Of a stretch of 64,000 bases of DNA, positions 15,807 through 24,215 are shown one piece after another (the first letter of the stretch is position 1; each line of letters begins with the position of its first letter). The notes under the pieces were generated by a model. That model was not told the DNA's origin, did no database searches, and saw only the letters and a list, made by a program, of their open reading frames with translations. A program made the translations under genes and the position numbers. The stretch lies in contig NZ_JAICBX010000003.1 in NCBI RefSeq assembly GCF_019492055.1, forward strand, positions 558,001-622,000, written 5' to 3'. The DNA comes from Flavimaribacter sediminis (GTDB lineage Bacteria; Pseudomonadota; Alphaproteobacteria; Rhizobiales; Rhizobiaceae).

Positions 15807-16519
15807 TTGCCGACCGTGAACTCTATGTCGAATTGAAGGGCGTCTCCAGGGTAATGGGTTTCTGCAGAATAGATGACTGTGTCACCTGCTCCTGTTAGCG
15901 TCCTGTTCACCTTGAAAAGAGGTGTATTGAATGGAACGTTCAGACGTTCAGCGCGCTCAGTGTTTGCGGAATCCAGGGACACTATCTGTTTCGCTGAATT
16001 TATCTGAACGCCAAGATCCCGCATCACAGTCAGGACGAGTTCCCGATCGAATCTTTCCGGTGCTTGATCGTATACGGAGTGCACCAGTTTAAGGTCTATC
16101 AGACAGAATGGCTTTCCATTCCTCGTATGCACTCGGCGCAATCTTCGGAAAACTGTTCCGTCCTCATCCACTGTCCCGACCAACTCCGAGGTCACACCAA
16201 CCCCGACCTCAAGATCGGACACAGAATGTTCGAGTTGAGACAGATCAGCGTGCACCTTCAAAGCCGTCTTCGGAACAACTGCGACCGCCCGGACGAATGT
16301 TCCACGGCCGGAATATCGTTCGATCAAGCCTTCTGCTTCAAGCGAATCCATCGCTTTGCGAACAGTCATTCGCGCAAGGCCGTATTCCTTGACCAGAGAC
16401 GACAGAGGAGGAAGTTCTGCTCCCGCCTGCAGTTCGCCTCGCAGAATACGCGCCCGCAGATGCTCGGCCATTTCAGCGTGAAGCGGCACTGACTTTCGCC
16501 GGATTGCGTGAAGTTTCAT
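15803..16519 (-). CDS. GntR-family regulator, HutC/UTRA type
   Basis: A 238-residue ligand-responsive repressor. The N-terminal winged helix is seen in HAEMAEHLRARILRGELQAG, then ELPPLSSLVKEYGLARMTVRKAMDSLEAEGLIERYSGRGTFV (about 15-78). The UTRA effector domain follows (VFRRLRRVHTRNGKPFCLIDLKL, ending VIYSAETHYPGDALQFDIEF). It is divergent from the DapA-family gene and upstream of the enolase-superfamily gene, so it probably controls both units in response to the substrate or an intermediate. Confidence 0.9.
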   Translation of the reverse strand: MKLHAIRRKSVPLHAEMAEHLRARILRGELQAGAELPPLSSLVKEYGLARMTVRKAMDSLEAEGLIERYSGRGTFVRAVAVVPKTALKVHADLSQLEHSVSDLEVGVGVTSELVGTVDEDGTVFRRLRRVHTRNGKPFCLIDLKLVHSVYDQAPERFDRELVLTVMRDLGVQINSAKQIVSLDSANTERAERLNVPFNTPLFKVNRTLTGAGDTVIYSAETHYPGDALQFDIEFTVGK

Positions 16520-16547
16520 CTTGACAAGTTTCTCCGAGATACTAAAG

Positions 16548-16563
16548 GTCTATAGAGCTAGAC
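16548..16563. promoter_or_regulatory. Candidate GntR operator
   Basis: GTCTA (16548-16552) and TAGAC (16559-16563) form an inverted repeat with a 6-base centre between the divergent GntR and lyase genes. HutC-type regulators commonly bind GTCTA-based palindromes. This is a prediction from position and symmetry. Confidence 0.4.
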
Positions 16564-16656
16564 GTATGCCTCAATACCAAGTCGATATGATAACGGGACC
16601 GGCTCGAAGTCAAGCATGGGTTTTGCACAAGGCATTGATTCAGTCAGGGAGAACAC

Positions 16657-17547
16657 ATGAGCATGCAAATCAGAGGCGTGATTGCCCCTATGACCACACC
16701 ATTCGATGAGCAAGGCGAACTGGAAGTTGGCGCGGTTTCGGATCAGGTAAATTTTCTTATCGAGGGGGGCGTACACGCACTGGTGGCAGGCGGCAGCGGC
16801 GGAGAGGGTCACGTTCTTGACCGAGAAGAATTCCGAAGCCTACTGGAAGCCGTCGTAACCGCAACGGATGGCCGTGTTCCAGTAGTCGCCGGCGTGATAA
16901 CTAACTCAACACGCGAAGCGATTATTAGAGCAAATTCGATCGCCGATCTGCCAATCGCGGCTTTTCAGGTTACACCGGTGCACTATCTTTTCGCGCCTAC
17001 TCACGATGCAACGGTTCGTCATTTCGCTGAACTCTCAGATGCACTTCAGCGCGAGATCTTCATTTATAACGTCATCAAGTGGAATTACCTGCCACCGGAA
17101 CTTCTGTTGAGGATCATGCGGGAAGTCGAGTTCGTCAATGGCGTAAAACAGTCAGCGGGCGATCTGAAACTTCTGAGCGACCTGTTGCTTGCCGCTGAGC
17201 CGAATATGGCGATCTATACAGCGATCGACGCCTTGCTCTATCCATCATACACGTTGGGGGCTCCTGGATCTATTACCGCTCTTCTGGCGGCAATACCCGG
17301 ATCTAACGTTCAGCTATGGGACGCTGTGCATAATGGCGATCACGAGCGTGCACTAAAACTGCACGAACTCCAACTGGGACTGTGGAACACAATCACACAG
17401 CCTCGAATCCCTTCCTGCATCAAATTTATTCAATCGCTTCAAGGCGTCCCGTCAATGCATTCGAGAGCACCAATGACGCCGCCTGATATCGATCAGCAAG
17501 CCAGAATTCGCCGAGCATTCGACGAACTACAGGAGTTTCTGGATTAA
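16657..17547 (+). CDS. DapA/NAL-family aldolase or dehydratase
   Basis: A 296-residue TIM-barrel lyase of the dihydrodipicolinate synthase / N-acetylneuraminate lyase family. The Schiff-base lysine is K164 in VNGVKQSAGD and the general-acid tyrosine is Y137 in FIYNV. The pyruvate-binding loop is GGSGGEGHVL where DapA has GTTGE, so it is not lysine-biosynthetic DapA. The start codon has a CAGGGAG ribosome site. It leads the unit with tctCBA. Expected role: cleave or dehydrate a 2-keto-3-deoxy acid produced by the neighbouring enolase-superfamily enzyme (inference). Confidence 0.87.
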   Translation: MSMQIRGVIAPMTTPFDEQGELEVGAVSDQVNFLIEGGVHALVAGGSGGEGHVLDREEFRSLLEAVVTATDGRVPVVAGVITNSTREAIIRANSIADLPIAAFQVTPVHYLFAPTHDATVRHFAELSDALQREIFIYNVIKWNYLPPELLLRIMREVEFVNGVKQSAGDLKLLSDLLLAAEPNMAIYTAIDALLYPSYTLGAPGSITALLAAIPGSNVQLWDAVHNGDHERALKLHELQLGLWNTITQPRIPSCIKFIQSLQGVPSMHSRAPMTPPDIDQQARIRRAFDELQEFLD

Positions 17548-17583
17548 ACACGGATCAATCGATACGACAAAGGAGGAGAGTAC

Positions 17584-18561
17584 ATGCTCAGTTTACTTTT
17601 TAAGAAAACCGGACGTTTTATAGGGGCAATCGCCCTGTCGTTCACGCTTTACACAGCGACTGCAAATTCGGGAATGGCTTGGGAACCCGACGGCCCCATC
17701 CGTCTCATTGTGCCATGGAATGCCGGTGGCGGCACCGACTTGCTTGCGAGGGCTCTTGCCGCCAGTGCAGAAGACGAGTTTGGTGTTCCGGTAGTTGTCG
17801 AAAACGTGCCGGGGGCATTTGGTGCGCTCGGCGCGCAAAGAGTGGCTAGGTCTGATCCGAACGGCCAGACATTGCTGGTTTCTTCACAGTTCTTGGCATG
17901 GATCGATCAGGTGCGTGAATATCCAGTGACGCTCGACGATCTCTCAATCGTTATGAGTCTCAACAGCGGTCCCGCTGCCTTTGCTGTATCTGCAGACAGC
18001 GGAATCGAGTCGCTCGAAGATTTGAAAAGAGTTTCAAATGAAATGGACGGCGGTTTCACTGTCGCTCATGCAGGCGAAGGGCTTATCTGGCATATTTCCG
18101 CCCTGCTTCTGGCCAACAAGTTAGGCGTTGAATGGAATCTAGTGCCTTTCGATGGGACGAATGCAGGAGTTGCTGGCGTACTTGGTGGACAGGTCAATGC
18201 CGTTTCTGGCGGCGCTGCCGAGTTTGTTTCCCAGGCGAATGGCGGTGGATTGCGCGTTCTTGGCGTTTTTTCGGATGAAGAAAGTTTTGACGCCTTGCCC
18301 GAGGCGCCGACTTCGGCCAGCCTTGATCTCGACTATCAAATGATCACCTCTCGCGGGCTTGCCGGTCCCGCCGGCCTTTCAGATGAGACCCTTAATGCTC
18401 TGTATGAAGGCTTCACCAAGGCTGCCCAGAAGCCTGAATTTGTTGCACAGATGAACAAGCTTGGATTGGGTATAGATCTGATGCCGCCTGCTGAATATCA
18501 GACATTCATGGATAATATGCGGTCGTCTGCGCTGTCCGCGCTTTCCAACGCGTCCAAATAG
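17584..18561 (+). CDS. tctC: Tripartite tricarboxylate transporter solute-binding protein (TctC/Bug family)
   Basis: A 325-residue periplasmic receptor. It has a signal peptide (FIGAIALSFTLYTATANSGMA) and the family motifs PIRLIVPWNAGGGTDLLARALA at the start of the mature protein and VVENVPGAFGALGAQRVARSDPNG, which contact the carboxylate of the ligand. AGGAGG lies 9 bases before the ATG. It is followed by a stem-loop and then tctB and tctA, so it is a complete TTT uptake system for an organic acid that presumably feeds the lyase upstream. Confidence 0.93.
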   Translation: MLSLLFKKTGRFIGAIALSFTLYTATANSGMAWEPDGPIRLIVPWNAGGGTDLLARALAASAEDEFGVPVVVENVPGAFGALGAQRVARSDPNGQTLLVSSQFLAWIDQVREYPVTLDDLSIVMSLNSGPAAFAVSADSGIESLEDLKRVSNEMDGGFTVAHAGEGLIWHISALLLANKLGVEWNLVPFDGTNAGVAGVLGGQVNAVSGGAAEFVSQANGGGLRVLGVFSDEESFDALPEAPTSASLDLDYQMITSRGLAGPAGLSDETLNALYEGFTKAAQKPEFVAQMNKLGLGIDLMPPAEYQTFMDNMRSSALSALSNASK

Positions 18562-18567
18562 CAATTC

Positions 18568-18591
18568 GGGGCCGGCGGCATTGTCGGCCCC
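18568..18591 (+). promoter_or_regulatory. Intercistronic stem-loop between tctC and tctB
   Basis: GGGGCCG (18568-18574) pairs perfectly with CGGCCCC (18585-18591); no T-run follows. Such hairpins after binding-protein genes stabilise the upstream mRNA and thin out transcripts of the permease genes. The role here is inferred. Confidence 0.65.
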
Positions 18592-18609
18592 GCACTGGCC
18601 TCCAAGAGT

Positions 18610-19056
18610 ATGATGACCTTTGTTTTTCCGGTTATTGTCCTGTGCGTTTGCGTCACCGTTCTAATGTCAGCGTCCGGCAATATTGAGGGATTATTGCTGC
18701 CGACAGCGTTCGTCTTCCCCAGCATAGTCGCCGCATTGCTGACGCTTCTGACATGTTTTGAGATTTTCCGCAGCGCCCGAAACGACGACCGATCACAGGT
18801 CCAATCACTAGATTTTCTCAAGCCGTTACTTCTGGTCGCCAGTATGGCGTTCTATGTCGTCATGTTACCCATTGCAGGGTTTCCTGTTTCGGCGTCTTTT
18901 CTGGTGATAGCCACATCAGTCGTATCCGGCGGCAGAGGTATCCTTCCCATCATTGTCTTCACGGCTCTGATCGTCGCAGCCAGCTATTTGGGTTTCAGCT
19001 GGCTCGCTGACGTACCCTTGCCCGCGGGTTCAGTATCCAAATTATTCGGAAATTAA
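18610..19056 (+). CDS. tctB: Tripartite tricarboxylate transporter small permease (TctB family)
   Basis: A 148-residue membrane protein with four hydrophobic segments: VFPVIVLCVCVTVLM, AFVFPSIVAALLTLLTCFEIF, PLLLVASMAFYVVMLPIAGFPVSASFLVIATSVV and ILPIIVFTALIVAASYLGFSWL. Size, topology and position between tctC and tctA identify it; TctB proteins have little sequence conservation. Confidence 0.85.
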   Translation: MMTFVFPVIVLCVCVTVLMSASGNIEGLLLPTAFVFPSIVAALLTLLTCFEIFRSARNDDRSQVQSLDFLKPLLLVASMAFYVVMLPIAGFPVSASFLVIATSVVSGGRGILPIIVFTALIVAASYLGFSWLADVPLPAGSVSKLFGN

Positions 19057-19062
19057 GACACT

Positions 19063-20556
19063 ATGTTCACTGAACTCTTTGCTTCACTTGCTGAACTGCT
19101 TTCATCTCCACTTCGCCTTGGCATTATTTCCGGTGGCATTGGTCTTGGTATTGTAGTTGGTGCGATTCCCGGGCTTACAGCCACAATGGGCATTGCGCTG
19201 GCGCTTCCGCTTACGTTCGGCATGCCTCCCGAACTTGGCGTTTCACTACTGATCGGCATTTTTGTAGGAGCCATACATGGCGGAGGAGTGCCTGGTATTC
19301 TTGTTCGAACGCCGGGAACACCTGCTTCTTCGGCGTCCATGCTCGATGGATATTCGCTAACCGAGCAGGGCCGTGCAAGTTTTGCTCTGGGTGTCCATGC
19401 TACTGCGTCAGCCTCTGGTACTATCTGCGCTGCGATAATCATGACGTTCGCATCTCAACTATTGGCGCGTGGCGCTCTTCAATTTGGGCCGGCGCAATTT
19501 TTCCTGTTGGGTCTGGTCGGCCTTACGGTGGTGGCGTCCTTCGCCGGTCAGTCCGCAGTGCGCGGGATGATAGCGGCACTGCTCGGGCTCCTGCTTTCTA
19601 CCGTTGGTCTTGACCCGATTACTGCAGCCAGCCGATTTACATTCGGTTCGTTCGAACTTGCCAGTGGTCTGAATATCATCCCCGTGCTTATAGGCCTCTT
19701 TGCGCTATCTCAGGTTTTTGAAGATCTCCTGACAAAACGCACAGACGAGTCTGCCAATGACGAGTCTCGAATGTCGGGGTTCAAGGTGGAACTACCAAGC
19801 TTCAAACTTTTCCGACGTCTGATGCCTACATTGTTGAAATCCGGTATTATTGGAACTGGGATCGGAGCTATACCTGGCCCGGGCGCTGTGCTTGGCGGTT
19901 TCATCCCATATGCTGAAGCCCGGCGTACGAGCAAAGAACCAGAAAAATTTGGGAAAGGCTCTGAAGAAGGGCTGGCTGCTGCAGAAGCAGGAAACAACGC
20001 CGCCGCTATCGGTGCTCTCGTGCCAACATTGGCCCTTGGACTGCCCGGTGAGGCAGCAACGGCCGTCATGCTTGGGGGCTTCATGATTCATGGCCTTCAT
20101 CCAGGACCGATGTTGTTCCAGCAGAGCCCGGAGATCGTGAATTCACTCTACGCTGCAGTCTTACTGGCAGCTCCGATTCTTTTCGTGCTGGCTGTGATTT
20201 TCGCCCGGTACGCGTTCCTGATTGCCTATGTCCGGCCCGCTTACCTCGTTCCGACGATCGTACTGTTTTCAGTCATAGGTTCCTATGCGATCCGCAATAG
20301 CATATTTGATGTCGCGGTAGCGGTCATGTTCGGAGTCATCGGTCTCATCGCGCAAAGGAACCGTTATCCGATCGTTCCAATCTTGCTTGGGCTCGTCCTT
20401 GGACCAATCATCGAATCCAATTTCAGGCGTGCGCTACTGATCTCTCGTGGAGATCCGATGATTTTTGTCGATAGCCCCGTATCAATTGCATTGATCGCAA
20501 TCGGTGTTATTTCGCTTTGGATGGGCCTGCGCCTGAGTCGGAAGAACGTTGATTGA
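19063..20556 (+). CDS. tctA: Tripartite tricarboxylate transporter large permease (TctA family)
   Basis: A 497-residue inner-membrane subunit with about 12 hydrophobic segments. Family signatures are GAIPGLTATMGIALALPLTFGM (about 30-51), GGGVPGILVRTPGTPASSASMLDGY (the conserved TctA loop) and the second half-repeat GIGAIPGPGAVLGGFIPYAEARR. It starts 6 bases after tctB. The 3' end sits against a truncated IS3-type transposase fragment on the opposite strand, but the reading frame appears full length. Confidence 0.93.
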   Translation: MFTELFASLAELLSSPLRLGIISGGIGLGIVVGAIPGLTATMGIALALPLTFGMPPELGVSLLIGIFVGAIHGGGVPGILVRTPGTPASSASMLDGYSLTEQGRASFALGVHATASASGTICAAIIMTFASQLLARGALQFGPAQFFLLGLVGLTVVASFAGQSAVRGMIAALLGLLLSTVGLDPITAASRFTFGSFELASGLNIIPVLIGLFALSQVFEDLLTKRTDESANDESRMSGFKVELPSFKLFRRLMPTLLKSGIIGTGIGAIPGPGAVLGGFIPYAEARRTSKEPEKFGKGSEEGLAAAEAGNNAAAIGALVPTLALGLPGEAATAVMLGGFMIHGLHPGPMLFQQSPEIVNSLYAAVLLAAPILFVLAVIFARYAFLIAYVRPAYLVPTIVLFSVIGSYAIRNSIFDVAVAVMFGVIGLIAQRNRYPIVPILLGLVLGPIIESNFRRALLISRGDPMIFVDSPVSIALIAIGVISLWMGLRLSRKNVD

Positions 20557-20734
20557 TTAAACAACGCATCCGCTTGACCTCCGACTGGGTCAGCCCGCCA
20601 TAGCGCTTATGCCAGGTATAAAACATTGCATCGCTGATCCCGGATTTGCGGCAAACTTCCGCAACCGGTGTACCTTCATCTGCCTGGAGCAGGATGAAGG
20701 CGATCTGCACCTCGAAAAACTTCGACTTCTTCAT
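20557..20734 (-). pseudogene. IS3-family transposase OrfA remnant
   Basis: The minus strand from ATG 20734 reads MKKSKFFEVQIAFILLQADE, then GTPVAEVCRKSGISDAMFYTWHKRYGGLTQSEVKRMR. This is the N-terminal helix-turn-helix of an IS3-family (IS407-like) OrfA. The similarity stops near 20560, where the frame runs into the tctA 3' end; the leucine zipper and OrfB are missing. It is a fossil of an insertion whose decay joined the two catabolic modules. Confidence 0.85.
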
Positions 20735-21018
20735 GGAGCTCTCCTTCTCCCATCATCGGGATCACAAATGGAAAATTCCCGCTCAGAACACTCCGAAAAC
20801 CGGGAAGCACGTCAGCCGCTGCATGAGATATCCACCCCCGAAAATTCCGGCTCGGGGCGATCCAAAGACGGGGAGCACATCAGTTGGGGAACAGGCTAAC
20901 CTCAAAGCGGGGACAATTCAGGGGAGCAGGTCACTTTGCATCGCCAAAGCGCGACAGTTGGCGCCCTGTTTTTCACATACACAACCGTAAACAGAAATTG
21001 TATTCTACCTTCGCTCCC
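20735..21018. other. Non-coding scar next to the IS3 remnant
   Basis: No gene is supported. The stretch 20757-20940 has several G/C-run blocks (CCCCCGAAAATTCCGG, GCGGGGACAATTCAGGGG) reminiscent of insertion-sequence ends. It probably consists of pieces of decayed mobile DNA. Confidence 0.4.
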
Positions 21019-22062
21019 TCAATCGGAGCGACTCAAATCGCGTGGCCTGATACCATATTTCCGGCGAAACAGAGTGGAGAAGTGCGACGAACTGTTGAAA
21101 CCGTGCTCGAACGCAATCGACGTGATCGAGCGACCATCGCGCCTGGCAATGAGATCATAACTACGCTGTAGCCGCCTGTGCCAGATCCAGTCTGAAACCG
21201 ACATATCGCATTGGCGAAACAGCATATGCAGATAGCGCAGCGACATGTTGTTCGCATGAGCGATCCGTTCGAGCCTTAAATCGGGCTCCCCAAGGTGCTG
21301 CTCGATCCATTGCTGAACAGATCGAAGCCGCGCGCGCTGCACCGAACCGTCGAGCGCTGGGAAATCGCTTTCGCCGGCCATCAACGCCAAAGCTATGATG
21401 TCGATCAATTGAGAGCCGAGCCCGCTGCGCAACTCGCCTTTGACATTTTCGCTTTCCATGGCGAGCGAGGCACAAAACTCAGCTGCAATCCGACCGAGCC
21501 CCTGCGTGGTGTTAATTTCAGCTGAAACGGGAATAGCGTTCCTTGGCAACCTCGACGCCAGCTGGTCGCGCGGAACTTCGAGATAAAAGGCCCTCCCTTC
21601 CCCGACCACCTGCAGTTCATACTGCTCGGTCGCACTGAAAATCGCGCCGCGCGCCGCGTTGGAATGAAGTGTGGACCCGTGCTGCAGCACGTTGACGCTG
21701 CCATACTGCAGGAAGTGCAGGTAATAGCAATCCTTGTCGAGACGGGCGATGTGCTGTCGATTGCGATTGATGCGCTGTTCGGAGAGCAGAATGTCGGTCA
21801 GCACCACGTCGCCAAATTGTGATTCGCGAATAAACCCTTTGTATTCCTCGGGTTTTGTCGCATCGACTTCGACATTTACATAGACATCACAAATGGCATC
21901 CCGCCAAGATGCGTAGCGCTTGGCGGGCACAATGCCTTCAGTATTGAACACAATATCCACGAGCTCCTCCCCCCAGACAGCACGTGTTGCAGTACGTTCA
22001 ATATCATAGGTGTGAATATCCCGCAAACCGACTCCCACCGTTGCGCGCTCGGAAAAGTCCAC
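21019..22062 (-). CDS. AraC-family transcriptional regulator
   Basis: A 347-residue regulator. The N-terminal 200 residues (YASWRDAICDVYVNVEVDA, YLHFLQYGSVNVLQHG) resemble the FeaR-type AraC-binding-like domain. The C-terminal double HTH is complete: VQQWIEQHLGEPDLRLERIA, SLRYLHMLFRQ, and SITSIAFEHGFNSSSHFSTLFRRKYGIRPRDLSR. It lies divergent from the ABC-transporter/acyl-CoA operon and is its probable activator. The inducer is unknown; FeaR relatives respond to aromatic degradation. Confidence 0.88.
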   Translation of the reverse strand: MDFSERATVGVGLRDIHTYDIERTATRAVWGEELVDIVFNTEGIVPAKRYASWRDAICDVYVNVEVDATKPEEYKGFIRESQFGDVVLTDILLSEQRINRNRQHIARLDKDCYYLHFLQYGSVNVLQHGSTLHSNAARGAIFSATEQYELQVVGEGRAFYLEVPRDQLASRLPRNAIPVSAEINTTQGLGRIAAEFCASLAMESENVKGELRSGLGSQLIDIIALALMAGESDFPALDGSVQRARLRSVQQWIEQHLGEPDLRLERIAHANNMSLRYLHMLFRQCDMSVSDWIWHRRLQRSYDLIARRDGRSITSIAFEHGFNSSSHFSTLFRRKYGIRPRDLSRSD

Positions 22063-22151
22063 TGCGCTCTCGGGAAAGAAATCCGGTTTCGAACGCCATA
22101 TTTTTTACCTCCGACGTCGCGCGTCCCATGTGCGGCGCTGGGAGGAACAAG

Positions 22152-23126
22152 ATGGGGCTTTTGGGGCAGCCAACCCAGGAAAAGATCGTTCTCGCACTGG
22201 CGCTGGTGTTGTGCCTTGGTTTCGCTTTGCTTCTGCCGGGCTTCTGGACGGCCAGCAATTTGCTTAATCTCGTCCGCAGCGTGTCGATCCTCGGTATTCT
22301 GGGCGTCGCGATGGCTCTGGTCGTCATCGGCCGCGGCATTGATCTTTCTTTGGTCGCCACCATGGCGGTCGCCGTCGCGTGGTCGCTGCAACTGGCGGAA
22401 AGCGGCATGCCGATGGCCCAGGCGCTGGCATTCGGCCTCGGATTTTGCCTCCTTATCGGCCTTTTGAACGGGTTCTTAATCGCCTATGTGGAAATACCCG
22501 CGATCTTTGCGACACTGGCTATGGGCACAGCGGTCTATGGTTTCGGGCGTTACTTTTTATTCAGCCTCGATATCGTCTACATGCCGCCGGATGCGCATGC
22601 ACTTACCTGGGTTGGTCAAGGCACGCTTTTCGGTGTTCCCGCACCCATCTATATGTTTGCGCTAGTCAGCGCACTCGCTTTCCTGTTTCTGCGCTACACG
22701 CGGCAGGGCCGCTATCTGCGTTCCGTTGGCGACAATCTGCTTGCGGCACGCATCACAGGTGTACCGACGCGGCCGATCATATTGATGCAATATATGATTT
22801 CATCGGTTATCGGCTTTCTCGCCGGCTGCGTCACGGCCGCCTCGGTGGCGAGCATGAACGTGCGTATCTCCAATTCCACGCTCATTTATGACGTCATTCT
22901 TGTTGTCGTGCTCGGCGGCATTGGGCTGTCCGGCGGCAAGGGCGGCATCCGCAACGCCATCGTCGGCACTCTGCTGATCGGCGTGCTTCTTAACGGCATG
23001 ACCATAATGGACATTCAGTACACAGTGCAAAACGTAATCAAGGGCATAATCCTGCTCACAGCCATCGTCATCGACACACTTCTCAACCCCCGCGACGAGC
23101 AGACCGCGCAGCAGGGGGACATCTAA
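22152..23126 (+). CDS. Ribose-type ABC transporter permease (RbsC family)
   Basis: A 324-residue inner-membrane permease starting at ATG 22152, which has GGAGG at 22141-22145; the longer open frame overlaps the AraC gene and is rejected. Family features are VMALVVIGRGIDLSLVATMAVA-like sequence in the second to third helices and VVLGGIGLSGGKGGIRNAIVGTLLIG near the end. Together with the receptor, the fused permease and the two-domain ATPase it forms a CUT2-type importer. Two different permeases rather than one repeated subunit are predicted. Confidence 0.9.
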   Translation: MGLLGQPTQEKIVLALALVLCLGFALLLPGFWTASNLLNLVRSVSILGILGVAMALVVIGRGIDLSLVATMAVAVAWSLQLAESGMPMAQALAFGLGFCLLIGLLNGFLIAYVEIPAIFATLAMGTAVYGFGRYFLFSLDIVYMPPDAHALTWVGQGTLFGVPAPIYMFALVSALAFLFLRYTRQGRYLRSVGDNLLAARITGVPTRPIILMQYMISSVIGFLAGCVTAASVASMNVRISNSTLIYDVILVVVLGGIGLSGGKGGIRNAIVGTLLIGVLLNGMTIMDIQYTVQNVIKGIILLTAIVIDTLLNPRDEQTAQQGDI

Positions 23127-23154
23127 ACCCGTACTCGAAAGGGAGGAACCAACT

Positions 23155-24147
23155 ATGAGACGGATAAAGGCAATCATCATGGCCGCCGCGCTGGCAGCCA
23201 CGACCGGCGCGGTAACCGCACAGGACATCGAGGATCCGACGCGTGCGCCGTACTATGACAGCTTCAAGGACAAGACGGTCGCGTTTCTGCCCGTCTCCAT
23301 GGGTATTGACCTGACCGAGGGCTGGGCCGCCGGCATCAAATCGGCGCTCGAACCGCTCGGTGTCACCATTGAAATACGCGACCCGAACTTCAACACGGCC
23401 GCTGGCGCTCAGGCGCTTACTTCGCTGATTTCCGAGAAACCTGATGTGATCGTGGTCCACAACCCGGATGTCCAGTCCTATGCGCGCCTGCTCCGGCGGG
23501 CTGAAGAGGCCGGCATCTATGTCGTTCAGGTGAATATGCGCTCCGCCTATTCCACCGACGCCTTCGTGGGCGCCGATTATGTGGGCATGGGCCGGCAGAT
23601 CGGTCAGCGTCTGGTCGACTTATGCTCACCTGACAATGGCAAGAGCGGCAAGGTCGCGGTAACGCAGGGCGTGCTGACCGCCGCTGCCAGCATCTATCAG
23701 ATGAAGGGCATTAACGAAGTCTTGAACGATCACCCGGAAATCCAGTTGGTCTCAAATCAGGCTGCTGACTGGGATGCCACCAAGGCCAAGAATATTGCGG
23801 CTACTGTCATCCAACAGCATCCCGACCTTTGCGCCATCACCGGATTCTGGGATGTGATGGATGTGGGCACCGCCGCCGCGATCAAGGAAAGTGGACAGGA
23901 TGTCTATTTGTTGACCCAGGGCGGCGGCAATCAAGCGACTTGCGATGCAATCGCCGCAGGCTCATTCGATGAGTCCGTGGTCTACAACGTGCCCGGTCAG
24001 GCCCGCGACATCGCCAACATCATCAAGCAGTTGTTGCAGCTCAAGCCCGAGCCCGGCGCGATGAAAACAACGCTGTTCACCCAGTTGGAGTTCATAACCG
24101 CGGACAACATGGATTCGGGCACCTGCTGGAAGCTGCCCGGTCAATAA
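23155..24147 (+). CDS. CUT2-type ABC transporter substrate-binding protein
   Basis: A 330-residue periplasmic binding protein with a signal peptide (AIIMAAALAATTGAVTAQ). The fold is of the LacI/ribose-binding type: KTVAFLPVSMGIDLTEGWAAG, VIVVHNPDVQSYARLLRRAEEAGIYVVQVN (hinge) and LCAITGFWDVMDVGTAAAIKE. AGGGAGGA precedes the ATG. The ligand cannot be read; the acyl-CoA ligase and crotonase downstream suggest a carboxylate or lactone and not a simple sugar. Confidence 0.9.
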   Translation: MRRIKAIIMAAALAATTGAVTAQDIEDPTRAPYYDSFKDKTVAFLPVSMGIDLTEGWAAGIKSALEPLGVTIEIRDPNFNTAAGAQALTSLISEKPDVIVVHNPDVQSYARLLRRAEEAGIYVVQVNMRSAYSTDAFVGADYVGMGRQIGQRLVDLCSPDNGKSGKVAVTQGVLTAAASIYQMKGINEVLNDHPEIQLVSNQAADWDATKAKNIAATVIQQHPDLCAITGFWDVMDVGTAAAIKESGQDVYLLTQGGGNQATCDAIAAGSFDESVVYNVPGQARDIANIIKQLLQLKPEPGAMKTTLFTQLEFITADNMDSGTCWKLPGQ

Positions 24148-24215
24148 TCCTGCGACCATTTTAACAAACTCCGGGGCGTCCGTTGGCGTCCCGGTTCCCC
24201 GACAAGCGAACGTTC

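Noticed and set aside
18568..18591. Rho-independent terminator after tctC
   Set aside because: The stem is perfect but no T-run follows, and tctB starts 18 bases later; it fits an mRNA-stabilising hairpin better.
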